Assembly (NCBI GenBank): GCA_014529385.2
Contig: CM043954.1
Span: 90,981,747 to 91,045,746, forward strand
Length of the DNA: 64,000 bases
DNA from: Adiantum capillus-veneris
Lineage: Eukaryota > Streptophyta > Polypodiopsida > Polypodiales > Pteridaceae
Direction of reading: 5' to 3'
Position numbers and translations under genes: made by a program
Shown: piece by piece, positions 37,701 through 48,960 of the stretch
Layout: each line of letters opens with the position of its first letter
Numbering within the stretch: the first letter of the stretch is position 1
The notes under the pieces: model-generated
The model's database searches: none
What the model was told of the DNA's origin: nothing
What the model saw: the letters and a program-made list of their open reading frames with translations, nothing else

Positions 37701-38338
37701 GATATAGATGATCTTCATGGGTTTTAACTACCCTGGCTTGTCATGAGAGGTCCATAAAAGATCCTTGATCTTTCTATCATCCCAACAATGGACTCCAATC
37801 CTAGGATTATTAGTGCTAAGCCGTTTCAAAGGTTTTAGATCAACTTGATCGTATCTCTCAAATTCTAAAGTTGGTGGACCTTATTTTTTTTCCATATATG
37901 AAATTATTGTATTCACTTCTAACCCCCCATTTTTCTATCACATCAAGATTTTCCACTTTTACATACTGAGTCCCGTTTTTATCCCTCCATATACATTTTT
38001 CTATGTTTGTTTGCTCTTATTTCCTCTTCAAACTCTATGTCATGGTCATCAATGCGAATGGAATAATCTTCATTAGGATCCAGGTAAACGTGAGCTCCAT
38101 GGACATTAGTCTTATAAAAGGGGAGTATGTGCTTATATCGCATTGTTGTTCCGATTCCTGACTGAGTCGAATAGGAAGACATTTCGGATGTTGAGTCGGA
38201 ATAAGTGTCTGGGACTTCTTCAAAGATAGTAGTGCCCAATTGATCACCTTGATTCACAATCTCTTTTGTGGATACCCTACTAGCGGTCACTCCAAGTATT
38301 CCTTGATTTGCTAGTAAGCAACCAGATCTAAGGTTCAT
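34800..38338 (-). pseudogene. Gag relic of a second Tat-like Ty3/gypsy element
   Basis: Reading leftwards. 38338-37979 is an acidic N-terminus (YKTNVHGAHVYLDPNEDY). A shared frame then runs from 37625 to 35976 with stops. It contains the gag core (LTWFQNIPPREIMDLN, HGFVTACSKIGIKHNT), a Pro/Met-rich spacer with VEGEWYDSPS, and two zinc knuckles (CHNYGAHDHWKNEC and CTQCYKKGGHFPEGC). VITRAQAKKKK and a basic region follow to about 35.7 kb, then decayed acidic sequence. The second knuckle matches that of the giant gag-like frame at 29.8 kb, so the two elements are relatives. The relic stops where the LTR of the neighbouring element begins, consistent with interruption by it. Confidence 0.75.
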
Positions 38339-38645
38339 ATAGACTTGTTAAGCCTTGGATAGAGTACTTACCGCGGATTGGATTGTTATCCGTTTTTCCA
38401 CTTGACTTGAATTCAACTTCTGTCTCAATTCTTTGCCTGCAACCTGGTTCCTATGTCAGTTTTAACCAAGTTAGCTATTTTCTCTCAAAGCCTGTACTAT
38501 TATTGCTATAGAGATTGATGTTTGGTAATCCACAAATAACATCCTCATCTCTAAGCAAAAGTATGAAACATAAATTCTAAGGGCATTTGGGATGATGTAT
38601 TGTAAACCTGCGAGCACTCTAATGGAGGTGAATGTGTAACTCTCC

Positions 38646-39350
38646 ATGGATGATTCTTCTCTCTTAGTCGACATCAAGAAGTACATGAATCTTGAGGGAT
38701 GTTTGATTTTCTTGTGTAATACTAAACAAGACACTTGTTTTGTAGTTGGTGTTTTGAATAGGTTCTCCAACCAGCGTAGGAAATCTCTTTGTAAGGTAGG
38801 CATGTGTGTTTTAAAGTATATTAGAGGTACTTTGGGCCATGTCATTTTCTATGGCATTGGCACAAATACCCTAAGTGGATATTGTGACTCTGATTGGATG
38901 AGAGATTTCAATTCCAGAAAATCAAATTTTGGATATTATTATTTCTCACTTGGTTTTGGAGTGTTTTCTTGGACTAGCAACAAGAAGCAGCTAACCGTCG
39001 TTCTTTCTTCAACAAAAACAGAGTATAAAGCTCCTTGTTTTGCAGCTTGTAAAGTAGTCTATCTCAGGAGGATTTTCATGGACTTAGCTGTTCTTATTGA
39101 TTTAGTAACAACACTTCAATGTGACAACCAGAGTTGCATGACAATTGTCAATAACTCTATCTTCCATGTATGCACAAAGTATATTGAGATTCAATATCAT
39201 CATGTTTGAGAGCTTATCGAGGAGGAGATTGTAGAGCTACAATATTATCATATTGAAGATAATTGTGCAAATATATTTACCAAAGCTTTTAAGAAAGACC
39301 AATTACTTCGACACCTTCATCAACTTGAAGTTGGTGCACGACCAACATAA
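38646..39350 (+). pseudogene. Ty1/copia RNase H relic
   Basis: A plus-strand 3' end of copia pol: LEGCLIFLCNTKQD, then YIRGTLGHVIFY, YCDSDWMRDFNSRKS, SWTSNKKQLTVVLSST, QCDNQSCMTIV. A single TGA at 39207 precedes the terminal ELIEEEIVELQYYHIEDN and FTKAF. The translation stops at 39348-39350, followed by a GAGAGGGGA purine tract suggesting the start of a lost 3' LTR. Nothing upstream of 38640 continues it, so it is a 5'-truncated fragment. Confidence 0.85.
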
Positions 39351-41460
39351 AGCATTTCTAAGTGTTCATTGAGAGGGGATATTAGTTTACCTGCAACGCC
39401 CACTTGTCCATTTTGCCCACCATAATGTATATTGCACAGTTTGTAAGGCCCCTATATGATGGAAAGCCAATACCGCACATACTATTTGGTGGATTCCAGC
39501 TTGCACATTGATAAGGTCTTTATTTTTTATCGTAAATGGTACATAACATATTCAAAAGAAAATTAAAAAAATTTGAAAAATATTTCAAGAATATTTTGCA
39601 TGATACTGAGACCATATGTACATGTCATTAGTACTATGACCGGTGGCCAATGATCGATGGTGGATGCGGATGGTGAATTGGCATAGTCAATACTACACAT
39701 GCCTCCCCCCCCCCCCCCCCACACACACACACTTATCTACCACCTACCCGTAGCACTATATAAGAAATCCATCTCTATAAACCATAACATCCTCATAAGG
39801 ATAGCCAACCACTTGTATTCCTACCTATGAGCTCAAGTTGTCTATATCGTCATCTAAGCTCTACCTTGGGAGTGCATGGGTAGATGACGCCATCACTTTG
39901 TAATGGTGCTAATCTAATATTTGATTTACCACTAATCTACTTTGCATCATATCTCTCTCTACTATCCTTGCTACAAGATTATATTTTGTTGTACATTTCT
40001 TATATAGACATCGTGCATAATGAAGAGACCAATTGTGATGGAAGGAGGATTTGTTTCAAATACACACAGATATGGTGCATGTGAAAATGATGAGAGTCAA
40101 GATAACCTTAGTCATTTGTAGATGTTAGTGGTCTAAAAGTATGTGCATGATATGGGGAGATCACTAAGATAGATGCAAGGAACTCACATAAAAGACTCTA
40201 ACTCTAATTGGTAGTCCATCACCTCGTTGAAAATGGACGGTGGCAATAGCGACAACTATCAAGTTGTGGGAGTGAAACAAAATCTCCTAGTTCGCTGAGC
40301 TACGAGCGTTCTCTCTGTCGATTGGGTGGGCTAGGCTCCATTGTGGCCACGTGAAATTGCAACCACATGGAATTATACAATAACATTTTTAATCTACAGC
40401 ATAGACATTAAACGAGTGGTTTAGTTATAAGATAACATTTTTAATCTATAGCATAGACATTAAACTAGTGGTTGAAACCACCCTCCCACCTTTTGGCATG
40501 AGGAAGATATTGAGGACATGCAAGCAAACTCATTGAATAAAGTGTGTTGCATGATCCCATCAAAATAAAGCAAAAAATTATGGCTTCCACTTCTATAAAG
40601 CTTACATGATGTCACAAGCTTCTTTGCATGGTCTTTTTCCCAGAACAGTTTTGGGTTGTATGAGTCTTTTGCCTTGCAAAAAGATAAAATGTGAGTAGCT
40701 AGCCTCTTAATTCAAATTCCCTATTGTAGGATCAAAGATAGGGGCAACCACTAATGAGGGAAAGGCTCGATAAACACATTACGATCCACTTCTTAACTAT
40801 ACATAGCCAATCTTACAATTTATAACCAGCCTTTTAGGAATAAAGTGCCCTTCCTCATCAGTAAGTTATTTGAATGTTAGCTTACCATGGTTTACACCTA
40901 AAATGCCCAAATTTTGACCTTGAAAATTAAGGTCCAATAAAATCATAAGTGGTATTTCTCATTTTCAACCAAGAAATTTACACTACAAACCAGGGTATAC
41001 GAGCATTACTGCATTACTGCGCATAGAACATGATCTTGGGTATTTCCATAACACCAACACCTTCAATACAACTATAATTTCCATCCAATTCATTTAATTT
41101 ATCCTTACCATTTAGAAAACATGTAATTTATATTTTTCTACAGGCCCTTGTGTTAAGTACTATTTATCAGCTTTGTTTGCAATTTATGCAATCAATATAC
41201 AGTAATGGGCCTCTTACAGAAGCACATCATATTGAATAAAGTTACATGTAAAGTTTGAGCTCTTATTTGGGGAGAAGGTTATGGCTACTGCTCAGAAGCT
41301 TAAGGCTGAAATACCATAATGTTGAATTAATGTACAAAGCCAGAACCATTATAAGCTTTAGTACAAATACAACTTGGCAATTATACTACACAGACCATTA
41401 AAAAGAGCAATGTCCATGCGATCGCATCGAATCTCATACCTTAACAGAAGGAAACCTGAC
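39351..41460. other. Intergenic region, copia relic to receptor kinase
   Basis: No gene recognised. A C-homopolymer passing into (CA)n lies at about 39705-39732. A ~40-bp stretch (ATAACATTTTTAATCTA..GCATAGACATTAAAC) at 40380 is duplicated at 40431. The part next to 41461 will contain the 3' UTR and poly(A) signal of the kinase gene on the minus strand. Confidence 0.45.
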
Positions 41461-42939
41461 TCACTGAGCATCCACAATAAGCTGATCCAATTCGGGATGG
41501 AGCTTCTCTTGCTGCGATGACCTTATTTGGTTCAGCATTTTGAGAATGTCATCAGCATTAGGCCGCGCGCGCGGATCTTCTAGAAGACAGAATGCAGCCA
41601 CTTTCAATACAAGAAGCATCTCCTCCTCTTCATCACCATGTCCACGCAACCTCTCATCGAGGATGCTTTTAGCACTTTCATCCCCGGCAGCCAATATATT
41701 GGCTATCCAATTCCCCATATGTGTGTTCACCTCTACAAACAAGGGACTTGTAGGCTCCTTTCCTGTTACTAACACTATCAAGACCACCCCAAATGCATAC
41801 ACATCCCCTTGTGTGTTGTACCTCAAGCTTTGGTAATACTCTGGGGCTATGTATCCGACCGTTCCCGCTACATTGTTTCCGGTGATGTGCGTGTGTTTGT
41901 CCGGAATCACCTTAGCCAGACCAAAGTCCCCTATATGCGCCACCATATCCTTATCCAAGAGAATGTTCCCCGGCTTCAAGTCACAATGTATGATCTTTGG
42001 GATGCAATCAAGATGCAAGTATTTGAGACCTGTAGCAACATCTTTTGCTATGGCAAGCCTCTTCTTCCATGGGAGCTCTAGCTTGTTCTGTGCTACTTCC
42101 ATCAAGACATCGTGCAAGCTGCCGTTTTCGATGTACTCGTAGATCAGCAAGTGCGCGCTCGGCTGTGGGATGTAGGCGAGCAGAGTGACAAGATTGCGGT
42201 GGCGAATCTGGCCGAGCGTCGTGAGCTCAGCATGAATTTGCTTAGAGTTCTTGGTCAGGTCATAGCTCTGCTCAAGGTCAGGGTCTACACCTCCCCCATT
42301 GGGAGAAACAGAAAGGCCTAAAACCTTCTTAATAGCCACTGCAGTGCCATTTTCAAGATTCGTCTTGTAGACTTCTCCACTACCCCCTTTGCCCAGCAGC
42401 TCCAAGCTTTCCATGGCAACTGCCTTTTCAAGAAAAGCTAAAGCTTTAGCATCCACTATCTTCCTTTGGAAAACCACAGGCTTTCCAGCTTTGGGCCTCT
42501 TCGCGTACCCGCGGATGACTCCTAGCAGCAAAGAAGCTATAAGGGCAGAGATTGCGCCTGTCACTGACCCCAGAGCTATGCCTGCTAGCCACTTCACCAC
42601 AGTGGACGTGCTCTCCTTCTTACCGAGCTTTCCATTGCCACCGCTTGAGGGGGCCGGTGCTGGTGCTTGCGCAGGCGCCCTGGTCGATGTATCTGTAATG
42701 TTGCCCACTTCCGCAGCTAGTCGGCCCCTGGAAGACACAGTTTGGAGTTTTCTCGACCCATGAAGGATTTTCTGCCACAGGAATGAAGAAAAGCTTTGGA
42801 GATTGGAGCTTCCATGGCCGCTCTGAGAGAAGGAAGAAGGGGCCGAAGCAATATTGCCGTGTGGGTGATGATAGGAGCTTGTAGCGGGGGGGAGAGAGAG
42901 GAGGGTGAGGCAGAGATAGAGCTTGAGCGCCATCGCCAT
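41461..42939 (-). CDS. SOBIR1-like receptor kinase without LRRs
   Basis: Intact single-exon plant receptor-like kinase, 492 aa from the ATG at 42939. The frame is open for 45 more codons to 43074, but this Met starts a clear signal peptide (MAMALKLYLCLTLLSLPPA). A ~95-residue Ser/Pro-rich ectodomain follows, with an APAQAPAPAPSS tract like arabinogalactan proteins, then a transmembrane helix (KWLAGIALGSVTGAISALIA) and a full kinase domain: GKGGSGEV, VAIK, alpha-C HAELTTLG, HCDLKPGN, DFGLAK, YIAPEYY, GDVYAFG. TM-proximal and kinase sequence (VAGTVGYIAPE, MLLVLKVAAFC) is most like SOBIR1, the immune co-kinase, yet the LRRs are missing and the HRD arginine is Cys. It probably signals at the plasma membrane; adaptor function is inferred. 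Confidence 0.85.
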   Translation of the reverse strand: MAMALKLYLCLTLLSLPPATSSYHHPHGNIASAPSSFSQSGHGSSNLQSFSSFLWQKILHGSRKLQTVSSRGRLAAEVGNITDTSTRAPAQAPAPAPSSGGNGKLGKKESTSTVVKWLAGIALGSVTGAISALIASLLLGVIRGYAKRPKAGKPVVFQRKIVDAKALAFLEKAVAMESLELLGKGGSGEVYKTNLENGTAVAIKKVLGLSVSPNGGGVDPDLEQSYDLTKNSKQIHAELTTLGQIRHRNLVTLLAYIPQPSAHLLIYEYIENGSLHDVLMEVAQNKLELPWKKRLAIAKDVATGLKYLHLDCIPKIIHCDLKPGNILLDKDMVAHIGDFGLAKVIPDKHTHITGNNVAGTVGYIAPEYYQSLRYNTQGDVYAFGVVLIVLVTGKEPTSPLFVEVNTHMGNWIANILAAGDESAKSILDERLRGHGDEEEEMLLVLKVAAFCLLEDPRARPNADDILKMLNQIRSSQQEKLHPELDQLIVDAQ

Positions 42940-43350
42940 TGTGCAGGCGATGAAGGCCCTGGACAAACAAACAGAAACAGACACAAGCAACAATGCCAAT
43001 AAAGCTTTTTTTTTTCTCTTGACTTGGAAACGAATGGAGCATGATGAGTCTTCCTTGACCCGATCAGATGTCAAGACTCACATGACGAAAGTGATGATAA
43101 AATAAGGCCGCTGTCACACAGGACCGCCACCCTCCCATATGTGAGCTGGCGTGGTGTGTCCATGCAGCCTACGTTCACAGCTTTTGAGTGATCAAAGGAT
43201 GTCTGCGCCGCTTATCACCCAAGGCGGCCCTTGTGTCGCAGGCTGAAAGCTCCCATACAATTAGCACAGAGGAAATTTGCTTGGGCAACAGTGGGCGGGG
43301 TTTATCCTCGAACACAAAACCGGAGATGAGCTCAGCCAACGATTTTACAG
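42940..43350. promoter_or_regulatory. 5' flank of the receptor kinase gene, cut short by hAT copy B
   Basis: Only about 410 bp separate the kinase start codon from the first base shared by the two hAT copies. No convincing TATA box is visible on the minus strand. Any promoter element further upstream must now lie within or beyond the transposon. Confidence 0.4.
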
Positions 43351-43610
43351 ACGTGATCATGATCGTGTGATTACGTTAGTAACATCAATAATTACACAAG
43401 ACAAAAACGTGATCACGTTAATTGTTAACGTGATCCTGATGATGACCTGTAAGAACCAATAGAACCGGTTAGCCTGTCGGGTTTTATCATTTTTTCTACG
43501 GGCCCTTCTGTCTTGTTTATTTTTCGACGGACCGTCAGGCAACCTCCTTTACCCGACAGACCCGTCGGGAAAATAAAAAATCCTGATAGACGTAATTATA
43601 TAAAGTAAAA
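43351..43610. repeat. Left subterminal region of hAT copy B
   Basis: Begins ACGTGATCATGATCG, with GATCACGTTAATTGTTAACG and CCGGTTAG motifs, then GGGCCCTTCTG and GACCCGTCGGG blocks. It is colinear with 12743-13010, but the GC blocks are more decayed. It gives the best estimate of the element's left terminus, because the sequence to its left (host gene flank) differs completely from that left of copy A. Confidence 0.7.
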
Positions 43611-44611
43611 CCTCTTCTAACCTTGACACTTTGACTACTCAAATCCCTAGGCAGTGTATCCGAGCGTCGAGTACAATCATCTCTTTGTGAATTAACCTAA
43701 GGTTACAGAGTCATAGGTCTTTTTTTGGACCGAACGTGATTCTTAATTCGGTAACCACTTCTAAAAATATTTAAATCTTTGACTGAACATAGAGGTACGA
43801 AACCAAAACAGTTGAGAATTTGGATAGTCATGCTCATTGTGACGAAGCCATTGGTCCATAAAATGGCCGAAGTTGGTTTTAGAAGATGAGCATATGTAAG
43901 TGACGAGTCGGTAGTCAAGGGTCGGATGCCCTGTACTAATGTACTGGGTATATAAAAAATCCTTGAAGTCTTGCATTTTTCACCATCATAGATTTGAGTT
44001 GATATACATTGTCAATGCACAATATGAGAGCTATAATCACTAATTGAATGAAAATAGCTTTTATATGTTTAATTGGATGCATAAGGGGGCTACAATCCTT
44101 GATTGGGTACAAGTAGTCCTCAATTGTGTGATTGTATTGAAGATTTCATTGCCTTGTTTTATGCATTGGTTTATATAAGAAGTGCATTCTGTATTATGAA
44201 AGATTGTTAGTGCATGACATGACCAATCATAGATATTATTGCTTTCATGTATGCTTTGCAAATAATTATCATCGTTTCAGTGTAAAAGTTGATTATTCTT
44301 TGTAGCATTTGAAATAGATGTGCCTTATTGTTTGCAAATCGAAGAGGACGTATAAACAATTATCATATCTATAATTGCATTGACAAATTCATAGCATTAT
44401 TGTATGCATAATGCCCTGTAGAGAGTGCATTGCAATGTGTATGTTTGCTCATAATATATGTGATCGATATGTGGATTGACTAGAGTACATTGAAAATCTC
44501 ATACTGTGTACATTTGATTACTTTCTTAGTGAATGGTTTTCTAATATATATTGAAAAGAAGAAAAATATTTTTAAAATTGAACATCTAGTTCTTATGCCT
44601 TCAATATTAAA

Positions 44612-45001
44612 TTGAAAGCAATGGAGAAAAATGTATGCACGAGTGGTAGGAAGAAGGCAAAGAATAAAAAATCCACTGGCAAAGAGTGGGATTATGCTCA
44701 CAACATATGCAGTCGATATATGGAGTGGCAATGTAAATTTTTCTTCACTACAAAATCAGGCGATGCACCACGTACTAGGGACCATTTTTTGGATAGCATT
44801 AAAAAGAATTGTAAGAAATGTGAACATTCTCAGGCACATACAATTGCAAAGCGTTTGAGAGAAGAGCTCGCCAAAAAGGGTGGCAAGAGACAATGGATAC
44901 ATAACTCTGTTATGGATGCAAGTCAAGAGGATTCAAAGCCAAATATTAACTCTGTTGATCCTCTGGTGACACCAATTAAAATTGCAGAACAGCATGTGTA
45001 G
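44612..45001 (+). pseudogene. hAT transposase N-terminus with BED zinc finger, copy B
   Basis: 130 open codons. A basic start (RKKAKNKKSTGK) is followed by a BED-type finger: an aromatic plus Cys region (YMEWQCKFFFTT), TRDHFLDSIK and NCKKCEHSQAH. Then comes AKRLREELAKKGGKR. The finger would bind transposon ends. Copy A has the same segment with compensating frameshifts through the finger, so this copy preserves the ancestral reading. The frame ends at a TAG (44999-45001), in the place where copy A has a TAA; 80 bp later the gypsy insertion begins. Confidence 0.78.
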
Positions 45002-45083
45002 GGAGAGGAAATGTCAAGCAACGTTCCTTTTAAGCATCACAATGAAGTTGCCCTTGGGAAAATGCGTCAAAAATCATTGCTTC

Positions 45084-47401
45084 TGTAATATAAATGGCCT
45101 ATGAACTTTGAGAATAGCGGAATTAAGAGAATTAGAGTGAGCATTTTTGTGAGATTACTTTGAGAACATAGAGGGTGAACCTAATTAGCAGTAGCATAAT
45201 AATCATAATACTTAATTAACTTGGCATGAACAATACTTTCGCAAGAGAAAGAGTTTAAAGAACTTGACAACACTTGAGGACCAGATGTATGTGGAGCCGG
45301 TCCCCCCTCCAATAGGCTTTTGTATTATAGATTCTCCCATCAAGAGAGACTTGGTACAATACAATCTTTGGGTTCCTTGTGACCTAGGTGATGCAATGAA
45401 GATGGAAATCTTCATGCATAACATAGACTTTGTAGAAATCATTAACCATCCCCGGCCTTAGTCCCAAGGCCTTAAACACCTTCAAAGGTGGAGAGAGCTA
45501 GCGGGGAATAAGGGTAGGGAAGAGGAAGAAGAAACATCCATAGGAAAAAGAAATAGTTCCTCACTTATCATCACTCTTCTTGCTTATCATACATAATAGC
45601 ATAGTAATGAAGATGGAAAGCTTAAGCATTGGAGCATGGATCTTGGTCGAATTTGCCTTCCATAGCCAAGAGTGTTGATGTAGGCTCTCAACTTCTCAAC
45701 AAGCTTGCAGAAGGAGATGGAGCTCTTGCACTTTGTACTTCACATAATGAGCTTGTGTGTGTGTGTGTGTGTGTGTGTGTGGGAGAGGGTATATGGGCAA
45801 GCACACCCCCTAATTTCTTGGGGCAACCCCCTCTTCTAGCACTAGTCTGCATTTTATTGGACGTCCTCAAACATGGCCAATCACATGCTTAGTCCCGGGG
45901 GATTCACCATGGAAACCTTACCACACCACGTAAGTGCAGGAGAGGGGTTTTTTTTAACAAGTTACATAAGCGTATAAGTTAGGGGCAGGCCCCCAATAAT
46001 TTATTTCCCAAGCTTAAAAATAAGGGAGGGGGTATCATATTTATGGAGGGGAGGGAGTGAGAAAAGGGGAAAATGAGAGGAATTTTTTGTGTTTCAAAAT
46101 CATGGCTTCCCAAAAGAGTCTTCCCTCGAACTTGTGAGTCAATAGCTACAAAGACACATGCAAGAACAAACATTGCTTTGTATCAATTGCTTGTTTTGTG
46201 ATTATAGTTCATTTGTTGAGGGATGAAAGCTATAAAGAGTTTGTATAGATGCAAATTTACACGGCGAACCTAGCACAACTTTATAACCAATTTAGATGCG
46301 TCAAAATTGAACGAGTAGCTAGAGTGTAGGTTGAACGGGCATATAGTTTGAAAGTAAAACTAAGACAGATTGAGGGTACCTCTAGCTATCAATAGAAGTG
46401 GTTCCTTAATACGTTGCTAGTCATTATGCTACATGCTCTTTGGATAGTTTTACTTAGTTAGATCATGTGAGACCTAAATTTTATATGTAAGATAGGGGTA
46501 TGGTAGTTTTTTGCATTCATTGTCGTATAAGCGTAGAAAGGGGGGTCATATTCTCTAGTATTAGTCATACATAGAGGTTTTATCAAAGTTGTCCGCTCGC
46601 AGGTGGCGTCCCGTTTTGTATATAGAGTGAATTCCCCGGGTGCTTAGTGCATATCAAGCAACAAGGGTAGCATTAGGACAAGTGTCCTTCTTACCCCTTT
46701 GAGAGAGAGGGCTTGAATTATTCTTTAAAAATTAATTAAATAAACTAATTTCTCATTGGATCCCTTGAGAGGCCAACCAATAGACTTTAGAAACCTTGTG
46801 AGGGTAACATGGAGAGGAGCTTGACATGTGTCCTTGTTGCCTCGTTGGTCTAGGTTTGCCTTGTGTGAGGGTGTGTGTGTTCTCTCTCATGTCCCCAACT
46901 TGTAGGGCTCGCCCTCTCCTTGTAGGGATCCTTGTTGACTTTTTGACACCTCAAGCCCCTCAACCTTGGGCCCTGTTCCCACCACAAGCTCGTCTCTTAA
47001 GTCCTTCAAGCTTGGGTCGGGTTCCCACCTCAAGTACAACCCTAGCATCTCAAGCACGACAAGCACCTCAAGCACCTCAGTCATCAAGCACGACAAGCAC
47101 CTCAAGCTTGGGCCGGGTTCCCACCTCAAGTACACCCCTAGCTTACCTAAGGTCCAAGGCTTTTCACCTAATTATTAGAAGTCTTTAATGAAGCTAACCC
47201 TAAGGTCTTTTATGCTCCATTAGTGTTGCTCTTTGATAGACCATCTCCCGTTTGGACCCATTACCTTTGACCGCGTGTTGAGATGCATCTAAAGTACATA
47301 TTTATATTCTAACTCTTGTTCCCGTTTATTCTCTCACATTAAGTGATGAGTTTAACATGAGAAAAACATTTGGGTATAGTTAGATATTAGATTTTATTGC
47401 A
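45084..47401 (-). repeat. 3' LTR of the gypsy chromovirus (enlarged by an insertion)
   Basis: Matches 58953-60536 apart from a 747-bp insertion at 45894-46640 and a longer (GT)n tract at about 45755-45780. It carries an imperfectly repeated CTCAAGCACGACAAGCAC-type stretch near 47.04-47.12 kb and two copies of a GGGTTCCCACCTCAAGTAC segment. Confidence 0.88.
45894..46640. mobile_element. Non-autonomous DNA transposon (MITE-like) inside the gypsy LTR
   Basis: 747 bp with terminal inverted repeats CCCGGGGGATTCAC (left) and CCCGGGGAATTCAC (right, complemented), 13 of 14 matching. Flanked by the identical 8-bp duplication TGCTTAGT at 45886-45893 and 46641-46648. The sister LTR near 59,750 has a single TGCTTAGT and no insert, i.e. 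an intact empty site. The 8-bp duplication suggests mobilisation by a hAT-type transposase. No coding capacity. Confidence 0.93.
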
Positions 47402-47745
47402 TTACCTCTCTCTTGAAATGATAGTTGTCCTTGACAATGAGGTAGAAGAGATAAAGCCTTAGTCATTAGTCAATGTTTCTTAGCGGGTAGAGGATTATTT
47501 TCATTCCAAGATGGATAACTAATCCATTTTTTGCTTGGGAGACGTAGCTACTGCAAGCATGTCTGCTCTTTAGTCCATTTCATTCTTCCAAGTAGAGTGA
47601 CAGATTCTACTTGGTGTTGAGAGATGTCGTCATCACAAACATGATTCTAAGCATGCATACTACTTAAATTTGTGCATAATAAAAAGAGAATTAGTCTTAC
47701 GAGACAAAAACATTGATCATTTAAAAGAAACATGTATACATTTTC

Positions 47746-48665
47746 TTACTCTGATGGACCATTGTAAGCATTGACAAGGTTCATACTATCCTTAAGTTGT
47801 ATTCCTTGTATCCATCTAGCATCTTCAAAAGGATAATTTTTGAACTTAATAAGATACCATCGGATAATCCTACCATGTGGTAGTACCTTGTCTTCATGCC
47901 AAAGAATAGCTTCGGGTTGTAGCACCTCTTCTTGGTCTTCAATTTCTGGAGGGTCTTCAAGAATTGTTTCGCCTTGGGGCTCTCCTTTGTAGGGCTTAAG
48001 TAGGCTCACATGAAAAGCATTTTGTATGAGCCAATGGTTGGGCAGCTTCAGTTGATAAGCCATCTCATTGATTGGCTTCAAGATTTGAAAAGGACCATGG
48101 TATCTTTTTGCTAGTTTAGCATAATACTTTTGATGGCCCGTAGGGATTTTGCTCGTCACTTGCCTCAATCAAGACTTGTGAAACTTAAGTAAGACCCAAT
48201 CATTTTCTTTGAACATTAAGGCCCTTTAGTGATTGTTAGCAGCAACTTTTTGCCTTTGTTGAGAAATGGATATAGCCTCCTTAATCTTTTGGAAGATTCT
48301 TGTAGGTCACAGCTATACTCATTGGCAGCGAAGATCTTCCCATGTACTTTAAGTAGGAAGGGGCTTTTAGGTCTTCCCTCCATGATTTCAAAAGGTGATT
48401 TTCCCTTAGAAGTATGGATAGTATTATTGTACACATACTCTACAAGGAGTAGGTACTTCTCCCATTGTGAGCGTTGATCTACTTATGTAATATAAGTCTT
48501 TAGTAGATCGAGAATCGTAAGATTGGCTGTCTCACTTTGGCCATCCATTTGTGGGTGATAGGCCGAACAGAAATTCGATCTTGTACCTAGATTTTCAAAG
48601 AGACCTTTCCAAAAATTACTGGTCATTCTAGGATCTCTATCTGACACGATGGATGTTGGTAATCC
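47746..48665 (-). pseudogene. Gypsy integrase C-terminal half and chromodomain
   Basis: From the copia insertion site leftwards: integrase core end (LPTSIVSDRDPRMTSNFW, then AYHPQMDGQSE), the region with KGKSPFEIMEG, then 48168-47746 with KRYHGPFQILKP and a chromodomain (LPHGRIIRWYLIKFKNYP...ARW). The chromodomain directs integration of chromoviruses to particular chromatin. A few stops and frameshifts interrupt it. The N-terminal half of the integrase is on the other side of the copia element, at 53970-54260. Confidence 0.87.
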
Positions 48666-48885
48666 TGCTGGAATTAGGGTTGCAGAGAAACACACACAGC
48701 TTGGAGAAGATGAAGGAAGCTCAAGGCACACAATAGAGAGTGTGTTTCTTAGTGTGCAATGGAAAGATAGATAGCCCTAGAGTGATGGGCGTATGCACGG
48801 GGAGAAAAACCTCCTAAAGAGGGAAAAAATGCCCCGGCGGTCCTAGTGTGTTCACACACATCACTACCACATGTATATGGTAACA
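48666..48885 (-). repeat. 3' LTR of the copia element
   Basis: 220 bp, TGCTGGAATT...GGTAACA on the plus strand. The minus-strand purine tract CCAGGGGGGATT directly precedes it. Confidence 0.94.
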
Positions 48886-48960
48886 AATCCCCCCTGGAGT
48901 GATGCGGTGAACCAGAGCTGGCACATGAGTAAAGGGAAGTGCCATGCCCTTAGGACAGGA

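Noticed and set aside
41540-42321. Plus-strand frames antisense to the receptor kinase
   Set aside because: Shadow frames of a GC-richer coding exon; no independent evidence.
46966-47178. Ser/Thr-rich repetitive open frames in the gypsy LTR
   Set aside because: They arise from the CTCAAGCACGACAAG-type repeat of the LTR and are not maintained in the other LTR.
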